A stretch of 64,000 bases of DNA, taken from positions 2,790,001 to 2,854,000 of the forward strand of contig CBDFGN010000006.1 of the NCBI GenBank assembly GCA_965247065.1. The letters are read 5' to 3'. This document shows, piece after piece, positions 17,464 to 27,174 of the stretch. Below the pieces are notes generated by a model that saw only the letters and a list, made by a program, of their open reading frames with translations, was not told where the DNA came from and did no database searches. This DNA is from CBDFGN01 sp965247065. Lineage in GTDB: Bacteria; Bacteroidota; Bacteroidia; Cytophagales; Cyclobacteriaceae. A program made the translations under genes and the position numbers. The stretch's first letter is position 1, and each line of letters begins with the position of its first letter.

Positions 17464-20355
17464 TTATCTCCGGAGATGGATCCAGCCCTTCAGCTTGGTT
17501 ACGTTGTCAGCGGGATCTAATACAATGAACTTAACCTCCGCCTCATAATAGTAAACCCCGCTCGCCAAGGGAGTTCCGGTATCTGATTTCCCATCCCAGT
17601 CGATCAGGAAACTCGTTTCGCTTTCTGCGTCGTCCGAATTGAAGCTAAATACCGGCTTCCCGTAGCGGTTGACCACCCGGAATTGAACGGACTCCACGAA
17701 CCGGGAGCACTTGTCTTCATTATCGAAAGCCCGGAAGGTGTCGTTGGTTCCGTCGCTATTAGGCGTAAAAACATTAGGCAATTCATAAAAAGGGCAGTTG
17801 TCATTGCAAACAGCCTCGCTAAGTTCGCTTTCATTGCCGGACCTATCCACCGAGGATATCCGATAGCATCGAGCAAAGGAAGACAGGTCTTCATCTACAT
17901 ATCTAGTAGCGGTAATACCCGGGGCTAAAAGTTGGTAAGATCCCTCCTCGCCCGTATCGGAAGAAAATACGTTGTACGTCCGAATGTCTGACTGACACTC
18001 ATCTCTGGTATCCAAGTCCCATACAATCTCATTTTGGAAATTGGTAAAATCACAGTGAGCTTCCGTCAGGAATTGCTGGCAGTCGAGCTGGTTGGTAATT
18101 ACAATCGCCACCGGAGGGCAGGGGGCAACGGTATCATTTGGTTGCACACAGACCATCTGTGAGTTGTTCAACAGCGGCTCCCTAATTTCAGGATTGCCGT
18201 AGGTGCCGCTAGTAATAACGTAGTAGCAATACAATACCTGGTCAGACAAGGGTATCCCGTTGAATTGTCCTCTATCTTCGTAAAGAAAGCCATTCAGGTT
18301 CACATCCACACTATCAATTAAGAAAATCCTGCCAGGATCTCCAGGGTCAGCGTTGTCCCGCAGAATGTAGTGATAAGGAAATCTCTGGCTCCGGTTGGAC
18401 CAGGGAACCTCAGCATCCCAAATCAAATCGACTCCGCCGGTTATGGTAATCGGATTCAGCCTCACCATCGAAGCAATCGAGGAAGTATCAATAGTGGTTC
18501 CGTTGTCGTCAACGGAGCAAATGCGGAAGTTGTAATCCACATTCAAGGTGTTAAGGTTCTCGATAACCAAGCTGGTGTCGGTAATGGTAATTCCTTCCAG
18601 AGCGCTCCGAAGGTTAAAGTCCCCAGTTAGTCCATCAGCTATCAATACGTCATACTGGTAAGGTGGTGGGAAAAGTAGTTGGTCTAAATTGAAGGGCCTG
18701 GTCCACCTGACCTGCAGACGACCATTCTCCGTGTCGGTATCAATAGGAGGCGACGGTACGGTTACGTTGGTGATCACAGGGGCGGTGGCTTCAATGATAT
18801 TACAAACCTCGTTTGATGCAAAGCTCTCGCCTCCGCTGGGGAACGGGAATGTGGCAACTAAACGATAGCAGTAATTAGCACCGAAGTCCAGGCCTTGGTT
18901 ATCATTTCGGTCAAGATAGGAAGTTTGAGCTAAATCGACTTCCGCTATTAGTTCATATCCGGCCTCCGATGGTAATCCGGTAACGCATTCCAGGGACGTA
19001 AAATCATAGCTGTCCACCCTCCTCCAAATCTGCATTTTTTCGGCATGTCCGGAACAGAAATTATATGGCTCCCATTGCAATTCAATAGCCCGAAACGGTC
19101 TAATTTCGGCGGAAGTCAAAACCGGTGCCGGGGCAACCACCTGAATATTCCAGGTCTTAAAATCTACCAGTATGGGCCCCGGAGGCGGGACGTCAGAAGC
19201 CTTGAAAACTACCTGGAAGGGCCTTTCCCTGACGTGTGAACAATTGGTTTCCCAGTGGAAGAATCCCACGGCCGGTATCGGCTGAGCTTCCGGAGGGTCG
19301 GGGCTGAAAATGGAGGGAGATGATACTTGCTCAAACGACCCCCCAAAGGCTTCAAGAATCACGTCCTGATTATTGGGATCTATAGCCGAAACCACGGCAT
19401 CCACCGTGTCGCCTGCTACTACGCAAATATCTTCTGGCACTGAGAGCTCAGGGGGATCATTTTCTGACTCTTTTATGATGATTTGCATATCCCGGATGAC
19501 GTATCCCATTCGAAAAGTCTCGCCGCCAACAACTCTCCACTCCTCGACAATAAAAGCTATGTTATACTCCCCCTGCGTCCCTGGCGCGTCCCACAGGACA
19601 TCACCGGTAAGGGCATTAAGCTGGTATATAGTAGGAAGACCACCATCTTCTCTGGTGCCGCCGAATTTGGGGTCGTTGGGTAAAACGTAATTAATAACCT
19701 CCAAATCCCGATCCTGCTTTGGAATAACCACCCTGTAGGATAAACTATCCCCGTCAATGTCATAGGCACCAGGATTATGCAAGAATCTGGTTCCAACCGC
19801 CCCTTCATCAATAGGAGGAACAAGAAGTTCAGGTGAATTATTAGGGCCAAGTAACGGGTCAATAATTATTTGTGTTTCAATGTAAAACGGTGTGTTGACC
19901 GAATTATCCATATTCAGGATATCGGCGTTTCTATTAGCCTCCATATAGCTTATGGTATACCGGCCGGGGGCGGGGAAAGTGTGGGTTACCACGACCTTGT
20001 TGAATTCAACCAGGTTGCCAAGATCCTGGTCAAGGATTATCTCGCCACCCTGTTCGATAGCTAGCTGGTCGATCTGACGAGGTGGCGAGCCGTCTCCAAA
20101 GTCTATAGTACCCTGGGCAAAGATAATGGGCGATTCGGCATCGGTATATCCAAACAAAGTGAACTCATAGGTCAACCCTTGTGGGGATTGCAGTCGAATG
20201 GCTTTTATCTCACCTGCCCTAATGTGAGTTGCATGGCAATTCGTGCTGGATAGCCAGGCGATTACCACGCAAAATACTCCTATCATGCTGAAACCTGAGC
20301 GGAACATTCTTATTAAGAAAGTGAATCCGGTACCATTTGGTTCTAAAGCCATCAT
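17464..20355 (-). CDS. gliding motility-associated C-terminal (CHU_C) surface protein
   Basis: A large extracellular protein of up to 963 residues. A signal peptide lies behind a short leader (the Met at residue 17, base 20307, followed by GVFCVVIAWLSSTNCHA, fits best). A series of PKD/Ig- and fibronectin-like modules follows, one of them beginning FTLFGYTDAESPIIFAQG. The last about 90 residues are a type-B T9SS sorting domain (LPNVFTPNSDGTNDTFRAFD ... NRYGKPVF ... WDGKSDTGTPLASGVYYYEA). The first possible ATG overlaps the stop of the upstream DCC gene by 4 bp. Likely a secreted adhesin or scaffold; no enzyme domain is visible. Confidence 0.88.
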   Translation of the reverse strand: MMALEPNGTGFTFLIRMFRSGFSMIGVFCVVIAWLSSTNCHATHIRAGEIKAIRLQSPQGLTYEFTLFGYTDAESPIIFAQGTIDFGDGSPPRQIDQLAIEQGGEIILDQDLGNLVEFNKVVVTHTFPAPGRYTISYMEANRNADILNMDNSVNTPFYIETQIIIDPLLGPNNSPELLVPPIDEGAVGTRFLHNPGAYDIDGDSLSYRVVIPKQDRDLEVINYVLPNDPKFGGTREDGGLPTIYQLNALTGDVLWDAPGTQGEYNIAFIVEEWRVVGGETFRMGYVIRDMQIIIKESENDPPELSVPEDICVVAGDTVDAVVSAIDPNNQDVILEAFGGSFEQVSSPSIFSPDPPEAQPIPAVGFFHWETNCSHVRERPFQVVFKASDVPPPGPILVDFKTWNIQVVAPAPVLTSAEIRPFRAIELQWEPYNFCSGHAEKMQIWRRVDSYDFTSLECVTGLPSEAGYELIAEVDLAQTSYLDRNDNQGLDFGANYCYRLVATFPFPSGGESFASNEVCNIIEATAPVITNVTVPSPPIDTDTENGRLQVRWTRPFNLDQLLFPPPYQYDVLIADGLTGDFNLRSALEGITITDTSLVIENLNTLNVDYNFRICSVDDNGTTIDTSSIASMVRLNPITITGGVDLIWDAEVPWSNRSQRFPYHYILRDNADPGDPGRIFLIDSVDVNLNGFLYEDRGQFNGIPLSDQVLYCYYVITSGTYGNPEIREPLLNNSQMVCVQPNDTVAPCPPVAIVITNQLDCQQFLTEAHCDFTNFQNEIVWDLDTRDECQSDIRTYNVFSSDTGEEGSYQLLAPGITATRYVDEDLSSFARCYRISSVDRSGNESELSEAVCNDNCPFYELPNVFTPNSDGTNDTFRAFDNEDKCSRFVESVQFRVVNRYGKPVFSFNSDDAESETSFLIDWDGKSDTGTPLASGVYYYEAEVKFIVLDPADNVTKLKGWIHLRR

Positions 20356-20762
20356 ATTTCTTCCACAAATCTCTCCTTGAGTTCAGCTGTTGGCACCCGA
20401 CAATGCTTGGATTTTCCGAACCAATTGTATCTATGCTCGGCTATAATGTCATACATAAAATCCCTAAAACCCGCAGGCAAGATTATGAATCCGAAAAACA
20501 GGGGCCAGAGACCATGCAAATCTCGGGATATTCGCAATACTGCCGAACTCTTGCGGTAAACCCTCCCACCTGAGATTAGCACTATACTTTCCGGAGATTG
20601 GTCGGAGACACCGTACTCTTCCAAAATTGTGATAGCTGTCTTTGATTGTAACGTCAAAAATCTAAACTTCTTATGTTTATCTCGGTCAATTACAAAGTCT
20701 ACAGTGGCATTGCAAAGGTTGCAGACACCATCAAACAATATCAAATTCTCTTGCGTCCCCAA
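20352..20762 (-). CDS. DCC1-like thiol-disulfide oxidoreductase family protein (DUF393)
   Basis: A 136-residue protein with the defining N-terminal LILFDGVCNLCNATVDFV, a DxxCxxC motif at about residues 10-16. RFLTLQS, a conserved Ser/Arg strand around residue 73 and a C-terminal amphipathic/hydrophobic stretch follow. Family members are thioredoxin-like and presumed redox-active; the substrate is unknown. It overlaps the CHU_C gene by ATGA. Length is normal for the family. Confidence 0.85.
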   Translation of the reverse strand: MGTQENLILFDGVCNLCNATVDFVIDRDKHKKFRFLTLQSKTAITILEEYGVSDQSPESIVLISGGRVYRKSSAVLRISRDLHGLWPLFFGFIILPAGFRDFMYDIIAEHRYNWFGKSKHCRVPTAELKERFVEEI

Positions 20763-21056
20763 GCGAGTATTGGTTTTGCACTGAATATGTTTACGCCCAG
20801 TCGTTCAACAAGTTCTCTTGATGTCCAAAATAGACGAAACCGACAAAGTTATTCATAGAGCTCAGCAATCGCACTATGACCTCAAAATTTCTAATTCAAA
20901 AAGGTTGTATTCCATCCACTTCAATCATAGAAACCCGCCTCTAAAACCAGGATTATTTCAATCTACAATTTCCGTCAAAATAATGAATGCCCAATTGTTT
21001 TGGAAATGTTACAGATGTAAATTGGGCTCAGCGCCTCATCCAAAATCAAAACAATC
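20763..21056 (+). other. intergenic region upstream of sdhC
   Basis: These 294 bp lie between the divergent DCC gene and sdhC and must contain both promoters. The region is AT-rich. A run near 20996-21022 (TTGTTTTGG ... TGTAAATTGG) loosely resembles Bacteroidota -33/-7 elements. A short open frame at 20818-21060 looks accidental. No RNA structure was recognised. Confidence 0.3.
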
Positions 21057-21740
21057 ATGAATTGGCTAACTGACACCCTTTCGAGCAGCCTGGGCAAAAA
21101 GCTTATCATGGCCCTGACTGGACTGTTTCTGGTCATGTTTCTGACCGGACATCTCTTGGGTAACATGCAGTTGTTCGCTAATGATGGGGGGCAATCCTTT
21201 AATGAGTACGCCAAATTCATGACTACCGCGCCGATTATAAAACTGCTCTCCTACATTACTTATTTGTCGATTCTGGGACACGTTATTTATTCGATTGTCC
21301 TGACTCGGCGCAACCAAGAGGCGCGTCCCATTCAGTATGCCCGGAACGATCGGTCGGCTAACAGCTTATGGAGCTCGCGCAACATGGGCATTCTTGGTAC
21401 TTTGGTTTTGATCTTCCTGGTGATTCATCTGAAAAGCTTTTGGTATGAAATGCATTTTGGTGTGATCCCGATGGTGGAGTACAATGGAGTAGAGATTAAG
21501 AATCTTTATATGGTTGTAAATGAGGCCTTTGCCCACGAATGGTATGTGATTTTGTACGTCATCTCCATGGGAGCATTGGCGTTTCATTTATCTCATGGAT
21601 TTCAGAGCGCATTTCAAACCCTGGGGCTCGCTCACGTAAAGTACACCCCGCTGATCAAAACAGTGGGATACGCCTACGCCATCCTGGTGCCTGTTCTCTT
21701 CGCCTTGATGCCCCTGTACCTCTACTTCAACCAACTTTAA
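21057..21740 (+). CDS. sdhC: succinate dehydrogenase cytochrome b subunit
   Basis: This 227-residue membrane anchor has five hydrophobic helices, beginning with ALTGLFLVMFLTGHLLGNMQLF (His and following His/Leu haem environment). Further His-containing helices follow (SYITYLSILGHVIYSIV, FLVIHLKSFWY, LAFHLSHGFQSAFQTLG). This is the b558-type single-subunit anchor, carrying two haems in related enzymes. It links SdhA/B to menaquinone at the inner membrane and is the first gene of sdhCAB, with 10 bp to sdhA. Confidence 0.93.
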   Translation: MNWLTDTLSSSLGKKLIMALTGLFLVMFLTGHLLGNMQLFANDGGQSFNEYAKFMTTAPIIKLLSYITYLSILGHVIYSIVLTRRNQEARPIQYARNDRSANSLWSSRNMGILGTLVLIFLVIHLKSFWYEMHFGVIPMVEYNGVEIKNLYMVVNEAFAHEWYVILYVISMGALAFHLSHGFQSAFQTLGLAHVKYTPLIKTVGYAYAILVPVLFALMPLYLYFNQL

Positions 21741-21750
21741 AATCCATTCG

Positions 21751-23664
21751 ATGAAATTAGATTCCAGAATACCCAGCGGGCCGATTGATGAAAAATGGTC
21801 GCACCATAAATTTAATGTGAAGCTCGTAAACCCGGCCAACAAACGTAAGTATGATATCATCGTCGTAGGAACGGGCCTGGCGGGTGCTTCAGCTGCCGCA
21901 TCCTTGGCTGAACTTGGTTACAACGTCAAGGCCTTCTGTTTTCAGGACAGTCCGCGCAGGGCACATAGCATTGCTGCCCAAGGAGGAATAAACGCCGCCA
22001 AAAATTACCAAAACGATGGTGATAGTGTATTTAGGTTGTTTTATGATACCGTTAAAGGAGGGGATTTCCGATCCAGAGAAGCGAATGTCCATCGCCTGGC
22101 AGAAGTAAGTGTGAACATCATCGATCAATGCGTGGCCCAAGGAGTACCCTTCGCGCGTGAGTACGGAGGCCTGCTGGATAATCGCTCATTCGGAGGGGCC
22201 CAGGTATCACGTACCTTTTATGCACGAGGACAGACCGGTCAGCAATTGCTTTTGGGAGCTTACAGCGCTTTGAGCAGACAAGTGGCCAATGGGAAGGTCC
22301 AGCTTTACACCAGAACCGAAATGCTCGATGTGGTACTGGTCGATGGGAACGCCAGAGGCATTGTAGCCCGTAACCTAATTACCGGGGCAGTAGAGTCCTA
22401 CAGCGCCCACGCAGTTTGCCTGGCTACCGGCGGCTATGGAAACGTTTTTTTTCTCTCAACCAATGCCATGGGCTCCAACGCCTCCGCGGCATGGAGAGCT
22501 CACAAGAGAGGTGCACTTTTTGCAAACCCATGCTTCACTCAAATACATCCCACGTGCATCCCGGTGTCTGGACATTATCAGTCCAAGTTGACTTTGATGT
22601 CCGAATCCCTTCGCAATGATGGACGGGTTTGGGTGCCTAAATCGGCTGATGAAAATAGGCCACCTCAGGAAATTAACGAAGATGAGCGGGATTATTATTT
22701 GGAAAGAAAGTATCCGTCCTTTGGCAATCTGGTACCTCGTGATGTAGCCTCCAGGAACGCCAAGTTGGTTTGCGACCAAGGAAAGGGTGTGGGCGCCAGC
22801 GGACTGGCCGTATATCTGGATTTCGAAGATGCTATAAATCGGGACGGGAAGGATACCATCGCTCAGAAATATGGTAACCTGTTCGACATGTATAAGCAAA
22901 TAACGGCTGAGGACCCTTACGAGACGCCAATGAGAATCTATCCTGCGGTACATTATACCATGGGCGGGTTGTGGGTAGATTACAACTTAATGACCTCCAT
23001 TCCGGGTTTATACGCCCTGGGGGAATGCAATTTTTCGGATCATGGCGCCAACCGATTGGGTGCAAGTGCCCTAATGCAGGGTTTGGCGGATGGCTATTTT
23101 GTTATTCCGTATACAATTGGAGATTACTTGGCACGAATGGCCACTGACAAGGTCCCCACTGACCATCCGGAATTCAGAAAGGTGGAGGAGGAGGTGAAAG
23201 AAAACCTAAATAAGCTTTTGCAGGTGAAAGGCGACCGCACGGTGGATGACTTCCACAAGGACCTTGGCAAGGTAATGTGGGATAAATGCGGTATGTCCCG
23301 GACTGCAAAAGGGTTAAAAGAGGCTAAACAAGAAGTAAATGAACTCAGGGAGAGGTATTGGAACGAGGTCAACGTTCTTGGGGACAACGAGGAGTTGAAT
23401 ATGACACTTGAGAAAGCTCTTCGCGTTGGAGACTTCTTTGAACTGGCCGAACTTATGATCGATGATGCGCTGCAACGTGAAGAATCATGCGGTGGGCACT
23501 TCAGGGAGGAGTTCCAGACCCCTGAACATGAGGCACTTAGGAACGATGAGGATTTTTCCTTCGTTGCTTCATGGGAGTTTAATGGTGTGGGCAAGGATTC
23601 CACTTTACACAAAGAAGACCTTGAATTTGAGAACGTAAAACTGACTCAAAGAAGTTATAAATAG
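21751..23664 (+). CDS. sdhA: succinate dehydrogenase/fumarate reductase flavoprotein subunit
   Basis: This 637-residue catalytic subunit carries the FAD-binding segment VVGTGLAGASAAASLAELG near residue 37 and the flavin-attachment His in RAHSIAAQGGINAAKN. Substrate-site elements include HPTCIPVSGH, the Arg of VPRDVASRNAKL, and the HYTMGGLWVDYN loop. The non-classical form with a 10-residue spacer pattern matches Bacteroidota SdhA. It oxidises succinate to fumarate (or the reverse) and passes electrons to SdhB. Four bp separate it from sdhB. Confidence 0.96.
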   Translation: MKLDSRIPSGPIDEKWSHHKFNVKLVNPANKRKYDIIVVGTGLAGASAAASLAELGYNVKAFCFQDSPRRAHSIAAQGGINAAKNYQNDGDSVFRLFYDTVKGGDFRSREANVHRLAEVSVNIIDQCVAQGVPFAREYGGLLDNRSFGGAQVSRTFYARGQTGQQLLLGAYSALSRQVANGKVQLYTRTEMLDVVLVDGNARGIVARNLITGAVESYSAHAVCLATGGYGNVFFLSTNAMGSNASAAWRAHKRGALFANPCFTQIHPTCIPVSGHYQSKLTLMSESLRNDGRVWVPKSADENRPPQEINEDERDYYLERKYPSFGNLVPRDVASRNAKLVCDQGKGVGASGLAVYLDFEDAINRDGKDTIAQKYGNLFDMYKQITAEDPYETPMRIYPAVHYTMGGLWVDYNLMTSIPGLYALGECNFSDHGANRLGASALMQGLADGYFVIPYTIGDYLARMATDKVPTDHPEFRKVEEEVKENLNKLLQVKGDRTVDDFHKDLGKVMWDKCGMSRTAKGLKEAKQEVNELRERYWNEVNVLGDNEELNMTLEKALRVGDFFELAELMIDDALQREESCGGHFREEFQTPEHEALRNDEDFSFVASWEFNGVGKDSTLHKEDLEFENVKLTQRSYK

Positions 23665-23668
23665 TTAT

Positions 23669-24451
23669 ATGATGGATCTTACATTGAAAATCTGGAGGCA
23701 GGAAAACGCCAAAACCAAAGGTGGATTTAAGAAGTACGACATCAAAGATATCTCCCCCGATACATCCTTTCTCGAAATGTTGGACATTCTGAACGAAGAT
23801 CTCTCACGCAAGGGAGAGGACCCCGTACATTTTGATCACGATTGCCGGGAGGGCATTTGCGGAATGTGTTCAATGTACATCAATGGTAGGCCTCATGGCC
23901 CGCAGCGGGGAATCACGACCTGCCAGCTTCATATGCGCAGCTTCAGTGATGGGGATACGATTACCATTGAACCCTGGCGGGCCAGACCTTTCCCGGTGAT
24001 AAAAGATCTGGTAGTCGACCGCAGCTCTTTTGACCGAATTATCCAGGCGGGCGGTTTTGTTTCAGTCAGCACGGGAGGAGTGCCGGATGCCAATGAGATC
24101 CCGATCCCCAAGAGAATCGCCAACGAGGCCATGGATGCTGCAGCTTGTATCGGGTGCGGAGCTTGCGTCGCTGCCTGCAAGAATGGATCATCGATGTTAT
24201 TCGTCGCCGCCAAGGTCTCTCATCTTGCCTTGCTACCTCAAGGGGAAGTTGAGGCCAAAGAACGGGCGGAGAACATGCTTGCTCAAATGGATAAAGAGGG
24301 ATTTGGCGCTTGCACTAATACCGGAGCTTGCTCTGCAGAATGTCCCAAAGAGATCAGTTTGGATCATATTGCCCGGCTGAATCGGGAGTACTATTTCGCC
24401 AAACAAAGTTCCGAAAATATCCCGGTTGGTGAAGAGGTTCATGAAGGTTAG
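23669..24451 (+). CDS. sdhB: succinate dehydrogenase iron-sulfur subunit
   Basis: This 260-residue subunit has an N-terminal [2Fe-2S] ferredoxin domain (CREGICGMCSMYINGR, then a fourth Cys in GITTCQ). C-terminal cluster motifs are CIGCGACVAACKNGSS and CTNTGACSAECPKEIS for the 4Fe-4S and 3Fe-4S centres. It carries electrons between the SdhA flavin and SdhC. Two adjacent ATGs make 23669 or 23672 possible starts. The stop lies only 9 bp from the convergent TonB receptor stop. Confidence 0.96.
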   Translation: MMDLTLKIWRQENAKTKGGFKKYDIKDISPDTSFLEMLDILNEDLSRKGEDPVHFDHDCREGICGMCSMYINGRPHGPQRGITTCQLHMRSFSDGDTITIEPWRARPFPVIKDLVVDRSSFDRIIQAGGFVSVSTGGVPDANEIPIPKRIANEAMDAAACIGCGACVAACKNGSSMLFVAAKVSHLALLPQGEVEAKERAENMLAQMDKEGFGACTNTGACSAECPKEISLDHIARLNREYYFAKQSSENIPVGEEVHEG

Positions 24452-24460
24452 AGACCTCGA

Positions 24461-26914
24461 CTAAAACGACGTCTTGACTCCAAGCTGAAAGAATCTGGGC
24501 ATGCCCGGCCGGAGTCCTGCAGGGCGGCGCGCTACGGCATAGACCTCATCAGTAAGGTTTTGGACGCTGCCAAATACGCTAAGAATAGGGTTGAAGAAAT
24601 ATTCACTGCTGAAATCGAGTACAAAATAGCCGTCCAGCTTTGCATCATCTGGGATTTCCCCTTGCCCTGCCACAGTTCGCATATTATCCATATACTTACC
24701 AGATAAATTCAGGGAGAAACTCCGATGCTCCAAACCCAGAACGACAGCCAGTTGATTGGGCGCCAAGTAGGGTAACTGATCTCCACTGCTAACGACTCCC
24801 CAAGGATCATAGTTACTCTCAAAACTGTCTTGAAAAGTGGCATTTGTGTAGGTGTAGGCAATGGTTACGGGCAAATTCAGGTTAGAGGCTTCTGCCGAAA
24901 GGAAATCATATGTCAATTGCAACTCCAAGCCTCTGGTCAAAGCAGCGCCTGCATTGAATTGCTCGTTGCTGCCTGAACCTCCCGCCGCAGCAAAGTCTGA
25001 GCCTAGCAGGTTCTGGTAATCATTGAGGAATAGGACCATTTGACCTGAAAGACTGCGCTTGGAAAACCGGGTGCCCAGCTCAAAATTAACGCTTTCTTCG
25101 GGCAAAGTGCCCTCGTTCGGGCCGGGAGGGGAAAATCCTTTATGAACACCCAGAAATGCACTTGCCGATTGGGTGAATTTGTAATCGACCCCGATGCCAG
25201 GAATTAGAACATAAACGGTGTTTTCGCCCGATTTCAGGTCTTGTCCACTCCTGATGGCATCATTGATGCCATAGTCATCTCTTCGCAAAACCATATTTTC
25301 ATACCTAAGTCCCGGTGTAATGGTAAGCCTGTTGAATTCAAGGGTATATAACAGGTGGGTCGCCCAAGCTCTCGCTGATTCGATTCGGTTGCTTTCGGTC
25401 CCTGGAGTCCCCGAGGAAGTCAGCTGCATGACGCCATCAGACATTCGAAAGTTATCCACCCATTGATAGCGATCCATTTCATCCTCATGATATCGGATGC
25501 CTAACTCCACATCATGTTTTGCAGGACCTGATTCAAAATGGACTCCTGCGATGGATTGAATTCCCTGACCATAATAAGATCGATTATTGTTTTTGAGGAT
25601 CAGAGCGTTGTCGTTAGGACTAGTGGATCCGGTAATAATTGCATACTCTTCAGGATACAATTCGGGATTATCCAATAACGTACTAATTCCTACTGCCCTT
25701 CCATTCTGCATGGCGCGAACCTTATCCAGCTTGAACCAGTTTCGATTAAACTCAGTGCGGTAAAAGGAAGTAGTTATGTCGATCTTTTCTGAAGGCCTGA
25801 TAACATGCAAAAACTGGAATAAATTATGATTGGTCACCACTTCATCCTGCTGGGAACCAGCATACCTTCGTAAAGGGGTTTTCTCAAAATCCTCATCGGT
25901 CAACCCTAAGTAGGTTTCATCAGAGTTCTCTGAAGCATGACCAATCTTAAAAGTGAGAGATTGAAAGACCTTGGCCTCACGGTTAGTATTAACCCGGACT
26001 TTGGCCAGGTAATCGCGCTTCGTAAATCCGGTGTTCCCACCGTTGTCGAGGTCCTTAAATCCATTTGAATTAGCCTGATAAGTCTCCAACAGGAAACCAA
26101 CGTTTTTGTAGGAATCCCCTACGTTGGCCAAGAGATTGCTTCCTCCAAAACTACTTCCTAACAAATTGATATTACCGCTTAGATCGGTGGGTATTTGAGT
26201 GGAGATGAGATTAATGCCGCCACCGGATGTATAAGGGCCGTACTTCACCTGGGAAGAACCTTTGACAACCTCAACAGCCTGCATTCTCCCCATCGTGGGA
26301 AAATAATAGGCCGCCGGAGCGGCGTAAGGAGCTGGCGCCATTAAAACCCCATCTTCCATGACCGTAATCTTAGACGATCGTTCAACTCCTGTACCTCTCA
26401 TACCAATATTTGGCCTAAGACCAAATCCATCCTCTTCCTGGATGTTTACTCCAGGAATCGTTCGCAAAGCGCGATGAACATCATTGTAGTTAAATCTTTG
26501 AATCTCCTTGGGCGATATATAATAAGCAGAGCCGGGGACTTGCCGTATACCTCCAGCTCCGCCGGTCATAGTTACCCGCTCAACAACTACCCCCAGTAAG
26601 TTGACCACCATTTCCTTCATTGCAATTCGCACGTCAGGCACCTCCTCTCCGTTTACCAGAACCTCGTTCTGAAATAAAGAATAGCCAACTAGCGAAGCAA
26701 CTAATGTATAATCTCCTTTGGGAATATTCTTGATCAGGAATTTTCCATCAAAATTAGTTGGGGCACCAAGATTCGTTTTGTCAAGGTATACATGGACGCC
26801 GGATATGGAGTTTCCTCTCTCATCAACCACTTTACCCGTCAGGTTACCCGATTGGCCAAATACAGGAATATTAATCAACAGTACAATTCCGCAAATCCCG
26901 GTCGAAAATCTCAT
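24461..26914 (-). CDS. TonB-dependent outer membrane receptor (FecA-like)
   Basis: An 817-residue receptor. Signal peptide about residues 1-20, then a CarboxypepD_reg-like beta-sandwich (about 24-105; LTGKVVDERGNSISGVHVYLD), a plug domain (about 120-230; RALRTIPGVNIQEEDGFGLRPNIGMRG, VKGSSQVKYGPYTSGGGINL) and a 22-strand barrel ending in Phe (FFQLGVKTSF). The plug resembles FecA-type siderophore/ferric citrate receptors, but the ligand is not determinable. It is monocistronic and preceded by a 260-bp region with a palindrome and a minisatellite. Confidence 0.9.
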   Translation of the reverse strand: MRFSTGICGIVLLINIPVFGQSGNLTGKVVDERGNSISGVHVYLDKTNLGAPTNFDGKFLIKNIPKGDYTLVASLVGYSLFQNEVLVNGEEVPDVRIAMKEMVVNLLGVVVERVTMTGGAGGIRQVPGSAYYISPKEIQRFNYNDVHRALRTIPGVNIQEEDGFGLRPNIGMRGTGVERSSKITVMEDGVLMAPAPYAAPAAYYFPTMGRMQAVEVVKGSSQVKYGPYTSGGGINLISTQIPTDLSGNINLLGSSFGGSNLLANVGDSYKNVGFLLETYQANSNGFKDLDNGGNTGFTKRDYLAKVRVNTNREAKVFQSLTFKIGHASENSDETYLGLTDEDFEKTPLRRYAGSQQDEVVTNHNLFQFLHVIRPSEKIDITTSFYRTEFNRNWFKLDKVRAMQNGRAVGISTLLDNPELYPEEYAIITGSTSPNDNALILKNNNRSYYGQGIQSIAGVHFESGPAKHDVELGIRYHEDEMDRYQWVDNFRMSDGVMQLTSSGTPGTESNRIESARAWATHLLYTLEFNRLTITPGLRYENMVLRRDDYGINDAIRSGQDLKSGENTVYVLIPGIGVDYKFTQSASAFLGVHKGFSPPGPNEGTLPEESVNFELGTRFSKRSLSGQMVLFLNDYQNLLGSDFAAAGGSGSNEQFNAGAALTRGLELQLTYDFLSAEASNLNLPVTIAYTYTNATFQDSFESNYDPWGVVSSGDQLPYLAPNQLAVVLGLEHRSFSLNLSGKYMDNMRTVAGQGEIPDDAKLDGYFVLDFSSEYFFNPILSVFGSVQNLTDEVYAVARRPAGLRPGMPRFFQLGVKTSF

Positions 26915-27013
26915 TTTTATTTAGATCAATTTTAAATAAGCGCTATCGCAAATGTAAATCCCCCCAGCACAGTAGTCAATACCTTCAAAAGGGCATTTTG
27001 GCAGTAACAAAAT

Positions 27014-27031
27014 TAGGTATGTCTATACCTA
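27014..27031. promoter_or_regulatory. perfect 7-bp inverted repeat upstream of the TonB receptor
   Basis: TAGGTAT and ATACCTA are separated by four bases (GTCT). The site lies 100 bp upstream of the receptor start codon and 144 bp after the regulator stop. It could be an operator for the receptor or a weak terminator of the regulator; no T-run follows on the minus strand, which favours an operator. Confidence 0.4.
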
Positions 27032-27044
27032 GGAATGGGTACAA

Positions 27045-27166
27045 GGCGAATAGCGAAAAGGCGAATAGCGAAAAGGCGAACAGCTAAAGGAGAACAGCTA
27101 AAGGAGAACAGCTAAAGGAGAACAGCTAAAGGAGAACAGCTAAAGGAGAACAGCTAAGGCGAACCG
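27045..27166. repeat. 14-15 bp tandem repeat (minisatellite), about eight units
   Basis: Two units of GGCGAATAGCGAAAA (27045-27074) are followed by GGCGAACAGCTAAA, four identical units of GGAGAACAGCTAAA (27089-27144), one shortened unit and a degenerate GGCGAACCGG. The array lies between the NarL-type regulator stop (27175) and the TonB receptor. The gradient of unit variants suggests stepwise slippage expansion. Confidence 0.9.
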
Positions 27167-27174
27167 GCCAAGCG

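Noticed and set aside
20818..21060. 80-aa ORF before sdhC
   Set aside because: Overlaps the sdhC start and lies in the divergent promoter region; no family resemblance.
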